A stretch of DNA of 64,000 nt from Antitrichia curtipendula. Its lineage: Eukaryota; Streptophyta; Bryopsida; Hypnales; Leucodontaceae. How positions within the stretch are numbered: the first letter of the stretch is position 1; each line of letters opens with the position of its first letter. Location: contig OX579633.1 in assembly GCA_951230915.1 (NCBI GenBank), positions 5,554,145 through 5,618,144 on the forward strand. The letters run 5' to 3'. Shown here one piece after another: positions 47,922 to 59,752 of the stretch. Both the position numbers and the translations under genes were made by a program. The notes under the pieces are model-generated. The model searched no databases and was not told the origin of the DNA. It worked only from the letters and a program-made list of their open reading frames with translations.

Positions 47922-48877
47922 CCCCTCACCGCCGGAGTCCTAACCATGTCAAAAAACAAACTTCCTTTTCATGTGTTATATGTTTGGATGTGAGTAAGAT
48001 ATGCAAATCTTAACCGTACAATCTTTTAGTGTGCATGTTGTAGATGGTGTAAATCAAATTTGGGATCATTTGACCGTATAGATTGAAAGATTATAATGTG
48101 TTAGTGTTGAAAAAAGATGCTGAAATCTTCCTAAAAACACATTTGGAGGTGAACTTCGATTTCTAAACCTACTCAAATGCAAAAACTTTAAACTACAAAG
48201 TGATTCTAAAACAAAAGACAAACACTTTGGTTGGGAAAAAAACATTTAATTGACTCATTGTGTTTTGCAAAATTGTTTTGAAGTGTCAAAAAATAGTGAA
48301 AAAAGTAGTAAAACAACACATCTATGGCTCAACCTACCTCTGCTAAAATGCTTTTCAGTCAATCATACCTTCTTGGATTGATATGAAATTTTTACCACAA
48401 GAACTAGACTAGTATGTGAAGCTTTTCCAACAAAAAGTATTGAAAAAAATTGTCTAAAGAAGTTATAAGCCACCAAAGTTCACTGTAATGCAAAAATGTC
48501 TAAATTATGAACTTCGAATTTCTCCCAAGCATTCAAAACAACCTGTATTGATATGAAAATTCAAAAACAATAACTAGACTTAAAGGAAAAATAGCACAAC
48601 AAATTTTATTGAAAACAAGCATTGGATGAAGGAGATACAAGCCCCCAAAGTTGCAGCCTTCAAATGCAATTTGGTGGATTCTAATTGAACCTATGAACTT
48701 CGATTGGCTTTCAAGATATCAGTAAAGCTTGTATTGATCTGAAATCTATACCACATAAACCAGAAGAGAGAGCAAAACTTTACTAACAAGTTTTATTGAA
48801 TTTGGACATTGGATGCAAAAGTTACAACACTTTGAATTTTCTATGAGGACACTTTTCGTCCCCTCCGGCGATGAGGG
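47922..48877. mobile_element. TTAA-type inverted-repeat element G (956 bp)
   Basis: Left end CCCCTCACCGCCGGAG, right end CTCCGGCGATGAGGG. Flanks are TTGA (left) and TTAA (right). The interior carries about three diverged copies of a unit of about 130 bases (landmarks 'tgaacttcgaat', 'tgtattgatatgaaa', 'ttttattgaaa', 'cattggatg'). Right behind it AGGGTTAAGGT (48874-48884) and ACCTTAACCCT (48895-48905) form a perfect 11-base inverted repeat across the right junction. Confidence 0.7.
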
Positions 48878-49442
48878 TTAAGGTGCATTACAATACCTTA
48901 ACCCTGATTATTTAACACCTTATACACGGATTTTAAGCCATTGACAATCATTCAACATTGCAACATAAGGTAAGCTACAATAGGGAAAAACTAATCCTTA
49001 GGCAAAATTAAATGTAATCTTGGGGTCCTTTCAGCTGCTTTAGAGTGGCTATCCAAAGGCTTGGGATTTTCTCTAATGACAGTCACTCTACTACAAAATC
49101 TTGGGATGATATTGATTAAGTCTTTTTTGAATGAATATACTTACTTTAACTGCATGGATAAACAAGTTTGGCTACATTTAGCAAGTTTCATCCAGGCCCA
49201 TGATGTAAACATTTTCCACTCTATTGGTGGTGCCTTTGTATAAGATAACTCTGCCTATGACAAGTCAACTTTTGACTAGCCTAATGCAAGCCTAAAATTT
49301 CATGAGTAGTACAAGTGTCTTATGAAATATACTTTACAAGATATTTTTGCTCTGAATTAGGCTGGTCCAGAACTCTGTCTGTCATAAGCAGAGTTACCTT
49401 ACATCATCTTTGTCCAAAACAAATGAAATAAACCACCATTAA

Positions 49443-49850
49443 GGTAGAACCACCCATTCTTGATCAATGACCCATTCCCGACATATAGGTGTAGTTATTT
49501 CCGATCACATTTTCTGAAGCTTAGAATGTTGTTTTTTAACTAGTCAAGGTTGGAGCTAATAGGTTCATGACACATGTCCCAAAATAAAGAGAAAGAAAGT
49601 AGAAAATAATGAGTAAAAATTTAGTTCTTGAATAATCAGAATTGGAAGAGTCTAGACATTGGTTATGGGTCCAGTGCACATTTTGCCTCCCAAAATTTAC
49701 AGTAATTTCAATTCAAGCTATAAAATTTTCAAATCACATGCAATCCACATCATTTCTATCAATGCACTTTTTAAAATATTTTTTTTTTCTTCCACTACTC
49801 CAGATCATATCTTATTTGATTGGTTATGGATGATTCTGCCTTATAAAGAA
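49443..49850 (-). mobile_element. MITE-like repeat, copy 2 (inverted)
   Basis: Reverse-complement relative of 63546-63955 and 31610-31950. 'ggttcatgacacatgtccc' (49562-49580) is the complement of the shared 'gacatgtgtcatgacc' phrase. The plus-strand left end 'aaggtagaaccacccattc' mirrors the right end of the 63.9-kb copy. Its insertion coincides with the point where duplicates 1 and 2 stop matching. Confidence 0.7.
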
Positions 49851-50005
49851 AGTGAAACCTCATGGAATTGAGAGTTCAAGAGTCAACCACATAATTTCCT
49901 ACATCACGTCAATTTGAGAATTGATGAATGATGATAAGATGGTAGTTTTTTTGTGATTGATCCTACATTATGTCAATGAACTCATCTAAGGTAACATGCT
50001 CTTAA

Positions 50006-50656
50006 CCCCTAAATGCCTAAGGCACCCAAATCTAGTGTTTGCAAAACTTTGAAGTTATATAAAACCTATTGTAACAAAATTGCTATTTTTAGTATTTTAT
50101 TTTTTTGAAAAGTTCTTCTTGAAGTCTAGCATCAAAAATCCGATCTTAAAAATAAATTATAGTGATTTTTCTATTCAAAATTTGGCGCAAGGGTATCCAT
50201 TGCAATCTTGACTTCTAGTAGTGTTGAGAGCTCTTGAAAATGAGCCTCAAATACACTAGATCTTAGAGAAAAAATCACATTCAAAATTCTTTCAAAAAAA
50301 TTATAAAAGAGATTTTAAGAAGCCATAAATTGAATGGGATTATACATGTTAGGTCCTTTAACCTCATATGTTTTTGGTCACCAACTTTTTATATTTGACT
50401 GGTGAAAAGAGGATTGAAAGACTTCATATCACTTTTGCAGTTTTAACACCCTCATGGTCAAACATTATAATCTTTTACTCCATATGTGATATTGATGTAT
50501 TTTCTTTTCCTATGAGATCTTTAACATGTTTACTTTTAATTTGTACGGTTACAATTCAAAAAATATAGATACAACTTATCAAAATGTTCACTGTCTTTTT
50601 TGTTCAATTTACAGCAAATTTCAAGATGCTCAAAACAAGCCTTGGGCAATTAGGTG
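50006..50656. mobile_element. TTAA-flanked inverted-repeat element F (651 bp)
   Basis: Starts CCCCTAAATGCCTAAGG and ends CCTTGGGCAATTAGGTG, with TTAA on both sides. Read in reverse complement it follows element B nearly from end to end, for example 'ttgaattgtaaccgtacaa' against 'ttgaattgtaaccatacaa'. Non-coding. B and F define a subfamily of about 650 bp. Confidence 0.85.
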
Positions 50657-51234
50657 TTAAAGCGACCATTTAAGGCTGATTGGCCTTTTTCACAGGCTTT
50701 TGTGGGCAAAAATATTTTTAGGTCATTTTTCAGAGAAAAAAAAAATAGATGTGGAATCTAACACAAGTGGTTTTGTATTTTTCCAAGCATTTTTGAATTA
50801 CTTATGAATTTTCAAAGATATGGGGCATAAGCACCTATTTGTGACCATAGGTCTTCCAAAATCTGTCTACTTGCAATTTGTAAAGAGATGAACAGAATTC
50901 AAAGACAATGATTGCTCGTACAATAGAAAAATAATTTTTCCTTCATGCATTTAATTGCTAAACTAGTCCATTTAAGGATCAACCCATTTCCATTCTCCAC
51001 CTAGAAATAAGGGCAGTTTGAAGAAAATGGGCGCTTTTAGAACACACTACCTTATATGTCATAATTTGTACACATTGACATCAATGCTCCAGGTCATCTC
51101 TGCATCACTACATTGGAGAGTAGGCTGATGCAAGTCTCAATTTTCTTCTAATAGTAAATGCATTATTATCTCAAAAGAACATTAATTTTATCCATATGAA
51201 AGACAATCATAGAAGTTCAACCTTGATTTCTTAA
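50657..51234. other. Spacer between TTAA-type elements
   Basis: AT-rich. No gene, repeat or RNA was recognised. Confidence 0.4.
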
Positions 51235-51900
51235 CTCCTAAAGTCCCATTGTCCCCTCTGGGGACAAAGAGGATTTTGGGTAGGCTCCTATGGTCTGAAT
51301 ATTGGTCGTGGTTTTTGGAGTTTCTTTTGTGAAGATAGAAAAACACATTATCTTTCCAAAAATATGAGTTTTATTTCAATTGGAGCCCGGGAGCAAAAGT
51401 TATGGCACAAAAAGCATTTTTTTTAATTGGCGAGCAAAGATTAATCTTTAAAAGAATATAAAATTTAGTTTTGTATATATTATATTTTTATGTACTTGGG
51501 AAGCTTTGATTCATTCCATTTGGATTTGTTATGTAAAAGTTATGGAAAATCTTGTTTTTTTGGACAATCACAACATCTTCTTGGAAAAATAACTTGTAGG
51601 ATTCATTAATGACCTGAATTTTTACAATTTTTGAAAGAAGAAAGTTTCACAAGGTTAAGATCTCTTGCTAGAACAATCTCAGTGTTGTATTTCAATTCCA
51701 TCTTAGAGCTATTAACAATTTAGATTTTCCTTCAATTTTGAACCTTCTTGTACTTTAAAAAAAATTTAATGAGTAAAACTAAGTGTGTGTGTTTTTGAGT
51801 TTTTTTTCCTAGACTCTGGACTCAAATTTTTATCATATAAAATTAGAACTTCAAAATCAGTAACGCCAAAATCATAAGTTAACATGAAGGTTCAAAATTT
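51235..51900 (+). mobile_element. TTAA-type element C, left part only
   Basis: TTAA, then CTCCTAAAGTCCCATTGTCC, with a palindrome GTCCCCTCTGGGGAC, begins a stretch homologous to the left two thirds of element A ('gcctcctatggtct', 'ggagcccgggagcaaaagtt', 'aagctttgattcattccatt'). No matching right end is found about 900 bases on, so the copy is truncated or rearranged. A separate left-type terminus, CCCCTAAAGCACTAAGG, lies at 52446. Confidence 0.65.
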
Positions 51901-52935
51901 ATAGAAAACAATGTAAAATCTTACTAAAAATCTCCTTGAAGGTCATTACTTTTGATCATATATCTAGGATTATACTTAAAAACTCACTTAAAATACTGTT
52001 TTTTCTTGTAATGATAAATATGATCATTGAAATGATATTTTTCCTAGAAGCATGTATAGAATGGACCAATTGGACTACAATTTGAACACTCTATATATAA
52101 ATAATAGTGTAGAATATCAAATTTTAATTGATATATGAAGTTATAGATTTATTAGATTTTCAAAAAATTATAAATTAATATATATTATTATAAATTAAAA
52201 ATATTTATAAAAAATTGAAACATTAAGAAAATTAAAATCTTAAGAAGACTTAGGGTTTCATTACAAACTAATATATGACGTTTCATTTTGAAAGGCTCTT
52301 GGAAATCATGTTTGCCAAAGTGAACACAATTTGATCACACACATTAGGGCTAAAGAATGGAGTTCAATTCCTATATTTATCAATTTTTGTAGATTTGATT
52401 TTTGAAGTTTGATGTAAAAAAGAAGTAATCTTTAATTCTTCTTAGCCCCTAAAGCACTAAGGAGACCACTTTGATCTTTTTGAGAACTTGGATAAGCTAT
52501 GTTGACTTCATAATTTGGAATTGTTGCGTAAATTTCTTAGGATGGTTCTAATCTACATGTGAAGGTTTCTTACATATCATTTTGATAATTATTGCAAACA
52601 TTGGAGGGATATTCTTTATTTCAATGTCAAATTGAACAACTAAAAATATATTCTAAAAAATGATTGATTAATTTTATAGATTGATACCTACTTGAAAACA
52701 TTTAAATCATTCATATTCAAATAATGAGGTGAAAGTTAAAGTAAAGTTTTATTTTGCGGGCAATAAAGGTAGAAAAATATACATAAGCTTATTTCTTAGA
52801 CTAAATTTTGAAAATTTTCAATTAAAAATAAAAATAAAAGATACCAATTGTTTACTATAATATTCTCACTATTGCAATTAATAATTCTCAATTTTTGGTA
52901 AAAGTTATTAAGGGTTTAGTTTTTCCTTTCATTAA

Positions 52936-53853
52936 CCTCTAAAGGACCATCATGTGTTTTGGAGCAGTATAGAAATTTTGTGCAGGTACCTATGACTGGA
53001 GATTTTCATATTTTTGGCTGAAATTTTAATAGAAGTTGTGCGCAAGGAATATCTCTTATATGCACTAAATTTCATGACATTTGAAAATACAAGTCAAAAG
53101 TTATGGCCTAATATGTTACTTATTTTCTCAGCCAGGCAAATTAAATAAAACACTTTTTTCATAAACAAAAATTTGAAATTGGTTCCCTAGAGTTATATAT
53201 ATGCGAAAAGCTTTGAATAATACATTTTGACCAATGAGCCAAAAGTTATAAGAAATTTTAGTTTGCAGGTAGTTATGGATTCCCTACTCTAGAATAAACT
53301 TTGAAGTCCTTTATCTTACTCAATTTTCAATATTTTTTGAAAAAAAAAAAATCATAGGATGTAGATTGTTTATTATAACATTTCAATCATCGGGATTGAA
53401 GTTTTTCAATTCCATAACCAAATTCTTAATAATTTTGTATTTTGAATCATTTTCTACTTCTTTCTACTTACCATTTTTTTCCTATATGTTATAAAACTCC
53501 AAATAATGTGAAAATTTTCAAGCATGTAGACAACTTCTCTAGAAAATGAATCCAAAGAAGCACCACCATTTTGGATATTTTTTTATACTATTAGAAAAGT
53601 GAGCTTGTAAAGTGTAGCTGCCCAATTTTTTTATAGGGCCAACAAAATGATTTTAATGAATTTGAATGCATTTATCTTGCAATCCATGTGGTGGAAATTT
53701 CTAAAAAATTTACCACATGTTCTCGAGTCAGCAATGTTACAAGCTCCTACGGTTACATGTATCAAAAAGAAATCTAGAAAAATTTGGTACTTGTACTAAA
53801 AATGGAAGTTCTTGAGCGTTTTCGATGAAAAAATAGTCATAGAACTTTAGGGG
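52936..53853 (+). mobile_element. TTAA-flanked element D (918 bp)
   Basis: Starts CCTCTAAAGGACC after TTAA (52932-52935) and ends CTTTAGGGG before TTAA (53854-53857). The size matches element A, and the left end has the same 'ggcacctatgactg.agatttt'-type sequence in diverged form. An inverted relative lies 750 bases further on (54609-55555). Non-coding. Confidence 0.75.
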
Positions 53854-53857
53854 TTAA

Positions 53858-54608
53858 ATACCAGTTTCAACTTTAAAATATTTGGAAGACCAGCTTAAGA
53901 TTTTATCTTAATATAAAAAGTTTTCTAAAATTCTTAGTTTTCAAAATAAATTATCTTAAGGATATAGAGTTTTGAAACCTCTCATAGAATAACAATCTAT
54001 CTAAAGAATGCCAAGACTTTGAGAGAAAAAGATCCAATTCTAAATTTTCATATTTGAATTTTTATTATAAAGCCTACCAAATGACTTTTATACATAACCA
54101 CATCCAAAATTTTTAATTATGTTAAAAATTAATAATATTGTACAGTGATGAACCAGTTCAAAAATAATTTTACTACCTAAAGATATAAATAAATACACTT
54201 GATGATATCATTTCACATATTAATACTTTTGGGAAACATTTAGGGCCAATAATCCCATTTTACAACCTATTTTTCTTTGACGTTTTATGAGTTTGAAGTG
54301 AATTGTGGCATTGTGACAATATTACTAAATGCCTCATTTAATTTATAAAAATTAATTTTCTCTCAAATTTTTGAACTTTTTCAGTAAATGATATAATGGT
54401 CTGTTGTTCAAACATTTTTTTGCAAAATATTGGATTATAATTTAAGTAATGATGATTTGAAATTTTGAAAATCCTAGAATACAATGAAAAGTAGTGCATT
54501 GGGACATGAAATCAGTGCATTGTAAGTCATACTATGCAATTGCCTCCACACTGAATTATGTCTCCCAATTTGTTTTTTGTAATACATCTTAATAGAACTT
54601 CAAATTAA
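53858..54608. other. Spacer between inverted elements D and E
   Basis: AT-rich, no gene. It would be the loop if the flanking inverted elements paired. Confidence 0.4.
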
Positions 54609-55555
54609 TCCCCAAAGATTTTTGACTATTTTTCCACCAAAAACACTCCAAAACTGTCATTTCTAATACAAGTATCAAATTTTTTTTAAAAAGAACATTT
54701 TTGGACAACTGTAACCGTAGAATCTTGTAGTATTTTGGTTTGAGAAGATTTGATAAAAAATTCAAAAATTCCACCATATAAATTGCAAGATAATTTGCAT
54801 TTGAAGTGACAAAACCCCTTTTTTGGCCTTGCAAAAATCAAGAAGTTGCACTTCACAAGGTCATATCTTTATGACAAAATTTCCAAAATGGTTGTAACTC
54901 TTTAGATTCATTCTTTAAGGCATGATGCCTACATCTTTGAAATTTTTCAGATCATTTGGAATTGTACAACATATAAAAAAAAATTAGTAAGTAGAAAGAA
55001 GTAGAGAATGATTCAAAATACAAAATTGTTAACCATTTATTTATGAAATAAAAAATACCAATCTTAGTGGTTGTAATCTTATAGTAAACAACTTAAACCT
55101 AGTGTTTTTATTTTTTTTCAAAAATATAAAAAATTGAATAAAATAAAGGATTTCAAAGTTTATTTTAGAATAGAGATTTCATAACTACTTGTAAACTATC
55201 CACAACTAAAACTCCTTATAACTTTCATCTCATTAATCAAAATGGAACGATTTAAAGTTTTCAATGTATATAGAAATCCAGAAAATCAATTTCAAATTAT
55301 TATTTTTCAAAAAAGTGATTTTAAAGAAGTTTTTTTTGTTGCCCAGACTATCTGTCAAGCACTAAAAACTACATATTATGCAATAACTTTTTGACAATGT
55401 AGTCAAAAGTTATGAAAATTGTTGGACCTTAAAGCTACTCCTTGGAAAAATGTGGTGTTGAATGTTAAACAAAAAACAAAAAAACTCCATTTGTACTACT
55501 TAAGCTGCTCAAAAGTTGCTATGTTGCAAAAAAAAAAACTTTAGTTCTTTAGGGG
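54609..55555 (-). mobile_element. TTAA-type element E (947 bp, inverted copy of D)
   Basis: Left end TCCCCAAAGATTTTTGAC after TTAA (54605-54608). Right end CTTTAGGGG followed by CTAA. Read in reverse complement it is collinear with D: 'caaagtttattttagaatag' (55159-55178) mirrors 'ctctagaataaactttgaa' (53287-53305). Non-coding. The G/C in place of A/T next to the termini suggests the terminal repeat may be one base longer, with a TA target rather than TTAA. Confidence 0.7.
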
Positions 55556-55559
55556 CTAA

Positions 55560-56415
55560 AAAATGAATAAATACGTTTAGGAGTTATTTTGTCTTTCAAA
55601 CTTGTTTTTAGTTCCTTGAGTGTTTTCAATTACTTTTTTCACAACAATCCTAAAGGATCCTGGCATGTGATTGAGTACTTATGTCATATGAGTTGCAAGA
55701 CAATGCTTGTACTCAAATCCAATAGATTTGTCATGTCTAAGAACGTTTTGATTGAGCAATATTAGATTTACCAATAGATAGTAGATATAATCATCTACTA
55801 TATGCTTCATTGCCACTTCTTTGAAAATGAGCTTTAACTAGAGAGTAGATCTTTGTTTATCATTCAATGAATCACTTTCTAATTGAAAAAAGTAAAAAAA
55901 TATAGACTTGGTGCCTAGGGTCTAACTATGAATGAGCTCCTGATATTAGGCAATCCATTCTATTTGTGTCTAGCATGGAAATGTGGCACAAACAACACCA
56001 CATTTTTATCAATCAAAGATACAAACTGTTGAACATATGGGCTTCAAGCCTTCAATCCAAATTATAACATATTCTGAGAGACTACTTTTCATGGCAAATG
56101 TTGCAAACTTCAATTCAAAGGGTCATACTTTAGTAAACAATGTAGAAAACGTATATTTGTTGAATAAAAATGTGATGGAAAAGTGCATTATTTTACAACA
56201 TAACCAATTTTTTATTTTATCTAGCAAATGACTTATGAATGAAACATGCTAGGCTACACTACTTGCTATTATTATAAAGATTGAATTAGCCCCTAAATGA
56301 CACTACAAATGTTTTTTGTCCTTGAGATAGGGCTATAAAATGGAAATAAACATTTTTTCATCCAATTATCTAATGAAGAAGATGCTTAAACTATAGATGG
56401 AATTCAATTTCATTT
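55560..56415. other. AT-rich spacer, no gene seen
   Basis: 'TTAGCCCCTAAATGACAC' at about 56287 resembles a TTAA-family left terminus, without a paired right end. An 82-codon ORF (55983-56231) has no recognisable features and is not called. Confidence 0.4.
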
Positions 56416-57524
56416 CACTACAACAAAACCAGTGTTTTATGACTGCACAATATGACTGCAATGAGTCGTAAAATCGAAAAATATGACTGGCCGCAAAAAT
56501 CAATGTAGATGACTGCAACATGACTGACATGAGTCATTACCGACGAGTCGCATCGGACATCAGTCATATTGGCAGTCATATTTTTTGGAGGGTATAATTA
56601 TCCATAATTAGCCGTATTTTGCCAACAAGGCGTATACTTTGACTATCTTTGGGGGCTTGACTTTTTTTTGAGTTGCTCGGGCAAACAAAAATAAATCCTA
56701 CGTGGCATGTGATTCCATGTAATCATTTTTTTGGTTGATGTGGAATATGACTACGGTCAGTCATATTTTGGCTGACGTGGAATATGACTGCAATCAGTCA
56801 TATTTTGGTTAATGTGGCATATGACTGCGGTCAGTCATATTTTGGCTAATGTAGCATATGATTGTGGCCAGTCATATTTTGGCTGACGTGGAATATGACT
56901 ACGGTTAGTCATATTTTGGATAATGTGGCATATGACTTTGTACAGTCATATTTTTGAATGATGTGGAATATGACTCTTGTGAGTCATATTTTGGTTGATG
57001 TGGTAGTTCATATGGATGTCATTGGTAGTTTATGACTAATTGCAGTCATATTTTGAAAAATACAGTCATATTTTGGAAAAGACTCCATGTAGTTAAAAAT
57101 GAATATATATGATTTTAGAGATATACAAGAGATAATCAAATTAGAAAAGGAGAATGCAAGAAGGAAATCAACTCTCTTCATTGACATTTATTAGTCACCA
57201 ATACAAAACATATATACTACAATGAATCATTTCACAAAATCCAATAAGGCCTATATTTCTTACAATAATGTGAAGATGGCTCTATTGGGTTGCAAGTAGC
57301 CTCCAATGACTTTGTTTCAACTTTTGGTGCCTGCATAAACAATTAAAGAAATGGGAGGTTAATTTTTAGTGAATGAACAACAAAGCTCAACCTTCAAAGG
57401 CTTACAACAACACAAAATATGTAGCTCAAGTTTAGGATAGGAAAAATAAGAATGGTGATAGAGAAAACAAGAAGAAAAATAGACAAATACTAAGAAATAA
57501 CAACAAGCAAGAGTTAAAATGCAA

Positions 57525-58065
57525 CACGAAATAAGAAGCAACAACTAAGATACAATAAGAAATAAGAAGCAACAACTAGACACAACAAGGAACAAGAAGC
57601 AATAACTAAAATACAATAAGAAATAAGAAGCAACAACTAGGACACAACAAGAAACAAGAAACAAGAAGCAATAACTAAGATACAATAAGAAATAAGAAGC
57701 AACAACTAGGACACAACAAGAAACAAGAAACAAGAAGCAACAACTAAGAAATAACAAGAATCAAGAGTTAAAATGCAACAAAAAGAAACAAGAAGCAACA
57801 ACTAAGACACAACAAGAAACAATAAGAAACAAGAGTTAAGATGCAATAAAAAGAAACAAGAAACAACAACTAAGACACAACAAGAAACAAGAACTAAGAA
57901 GAAGAAAGAGTTAATATGTTAGAGAAAGAAAGAGTTTAGATGCAACAACAAGAAACAAGAAGTATGATTAGAGCTAAGAAGCAACAAGAAAGAAGAGTTA
58001 AGATGCAACAAAAGACAACAACTAAGAAGCAATAACAAGTATGAACTAAGAGACAATAAAAGGCA
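57525..58065. repeat. Purine-rich minisatellite inside CACTA 1
   Basis: Imperfect repeats built from 'aagaagcaacaactaag' and 'acacaacaagaaacaa', with period about 45-60 in the regular part (57550-57740). Minus-strand ORFs rich in Cys/Phe/Leu are by-products. Confidence 0.8.
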
Positions 58066-58084
58066 AGGAAGAAGGACCCAAAGA

Positions 58085-58350
58085 AATGGCGGCTAGGGTT
58101 TCAAAATCCTAAAAAGTGGTAGCTAGGGCTTCAAAACCCTAAAAAAATGGCGGCTAGGGTTTCAAAACCCTAAAAAGTGGCAGCTAGGGCTTCAAAACCC
58201 TAAAAAAATGGTGGCTAGGGTTTCAAAACCCTAAAAAGTGGCGGCTAGGGCTTCAAAACCCTAAAAAAGTGGCGGCTAGGGTTTCAAAACCCTAAAAAAG
58301 TGGTGACTAGGTTTTAAAATCTTAAAAAATAGGTGAGTAGGATTTCAAAA
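58085..58350. repeat. Minisatellite of about 30 bases with internal palindrome
   Basis: About nine units of the form 'aaaaagtggcggctaggg' followed by 'tttcaaaaccct'. Each carries AGGGTTTcaAAACCCT or the AGGGCTT variant, an inverted pair around the plant telomere-like AGGGTTT. Units decay toward the right. Confidence 0.85.
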
Positions 58351-58736
58351 TCTTAAACAATAGCTTGTCCAATTTTTTTTGAATTGCCCGTATTTTTCTT
58401 GGGTTGCCCAAAACAAAAAAAATGACACTACCATGGAAATATGATTGACAATATAACTTAGCGTTTTCCAAACATGTTCCCTACGTTCCCTATGAAGTAC
58501 TTTGGTGTTCCTAATGGTTGTATAGTGTATACTTGTGAAGTAACAGGCCCAAAAATGACTGACAGTCATATTTTGCAGTCATATTTTTCGTCAAGGTGTT
58601 GGCCTTCAAGAATATAACTGCAACTAGTCGTCAGTCATCCTTAGTCATATTTTTGCAGTCATAAAATACCCGTTTTCTTGTAGTGTTTCTAAAAAATAAA
58701 TATAAAAATCTCATTTATATATAGTATCAAAACGGT

Positions 58737-59749
58737 CACTAGAAGAAAAATGTGTCTGCTACAACCGATTGCAATACAACTATGTGTCCTATATAATTGT
58801 CTTGCAATTGTAGCCCTCTATATTTGCACCAGATTTGACGTAAACAAAGTTATACATTGTTGTAGTCGCAAAGTGAAGTTTAGGATTACAAGGATGTATC
58901 AAAAGAATTGATGTGAGGTATTATACATCTAATATTCCTTACAATTGTCGATTTGGACAACTTTCTGTTATGTAGAATCTAGTGGGTCAAACTATAGTTG
59001 CATAAAATCTAAATTCAACTACAATTCAACTCAAAAGCAACCAGACTTCAGCTCAAAAGCAACTAAGTAGGATTCAATAAGAAAATAATTACTATTGTCC
59101 CATATCAATTGTCAAAAGTACCATTAGGTTGGACATATAAGAATTGTAAGTTATAGCATTCTTACGTAATGGATTCTAATTATAAGATTTTAATATTTGT
59201 ACATTTTATTGACTTCTATAATTTATAGATTTCTACAATTTGTAGATTCTACAATCTATAGAAATCACCAAATATTTAAAGTCTAAGAAATTTTAGAACT
59301 TGTGAAGTCATAAAGTTTTGTAAATTGGTGAAATCTATTTAATATCAATATTTGGATTTGATAATCTAAAAAAGAAGCTAGATTTGAACTTTTGATATCT
59401 ACATATTAAAACTTTAAAATCTACAAATCATAGGCAAGTCGTAAATGAGTTGCAAACAAGTTGCAAATAAGTTGCAAATGAATTGCAAACAAGTTGCACA
59501 TGAGTTGCAAATAAGTTGCAATTAAATTGCAAACAAGTTGCACACAAGCAAGTTCCACATTAGCAACCACGTTAGAAGAGTTCATTAATGAACTTCCACA
59601 TAGACTATTGAATGAGATCAAATTTGCAACTAGTGCAACTTGTCCACTGCAACTGCGATCTCTAAATTATCAACTAGTTGCAAAGGTCCCATGCAACTAC
59701 TAAACTAGTTGCAAATCACAGTTGCAAAATCCCTCTTTTTCTTCTAGTG
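58737..59749. mobile_element. Non-autonomous CACTA element 2 (1013 bp)
   Basis: Left end CACTAGAAGAAAAA; right end TTTTTCTTCTAGTG, its perfect 14-base complement. GGT (58734-58736 and 59750-59752) is an intact 3-base target duplication. Both ends carry many TTGCAA and GTTGCA words, including a run of about seven copies of a 14-base unit 'gttgcaaatgagtt' at 59450-59540. It begins 51 bases after CACTA 1 ends. Non-coding. Confidence 0.92.
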
Positions 59750-59752
59750 GGT

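Larger units (their letters stand above)
42360..49440 (+). repeat. Segmental duplicate 2 (insertion-loaded copy)
   Basis: Paralogous to 39480-40590 but expanded from about 1.1 to about 7 kb. The extra sequence consists of a 1.2-kb block with the Cys-rich gene (about 42515-43740), a hAT-like MITE (43798-44217), a block at about 44270-45005, two TTAA-flanked elements (45189-46095 and 46412-47067), and a block at about 47135-49080 with a fold-back element and another TTAA-flanked element. The similarity ends at an inverted MITE copy at 49443. Confidence 0.8.
56416..58685. mobile_element. Non-autonomous CACTA (En/Spm) element 1 (2270 bp)
   Basis: The left terminus CACTACAACAAAACCAGTGT and the complement of the right terminus CACTACAAGAAAACGGGTAT continue identically into TTTTATGACTGCA (28 of 32 matching). 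A 3-base target duplication TTT is intact. Subterminal regions (about 56445-57080 and 58545-58670) are packed with ATGACTG/CAGTCAT in both orientations, often as 'atatgactg.ggtcagtcata', as expected for transposase-binding sites. No transposase ORF; the interior is minisatellite. Confidence 0.92.

Noticed and set aside
52446..55555. One 3.1-kb element from CCCCTAAAGCAC (52446) to CTTTAGGGG (55555)
   Set aside because: The interior contains the complete ends of D and the left end of E; separate elements of about 920-950 bp explain it better.
57525..57757. Cys/Phe/Leu-rich ORFs resembling membrane proteins
   Set aside because: Translation of the purine-rich minisatellite within CACTA 1.
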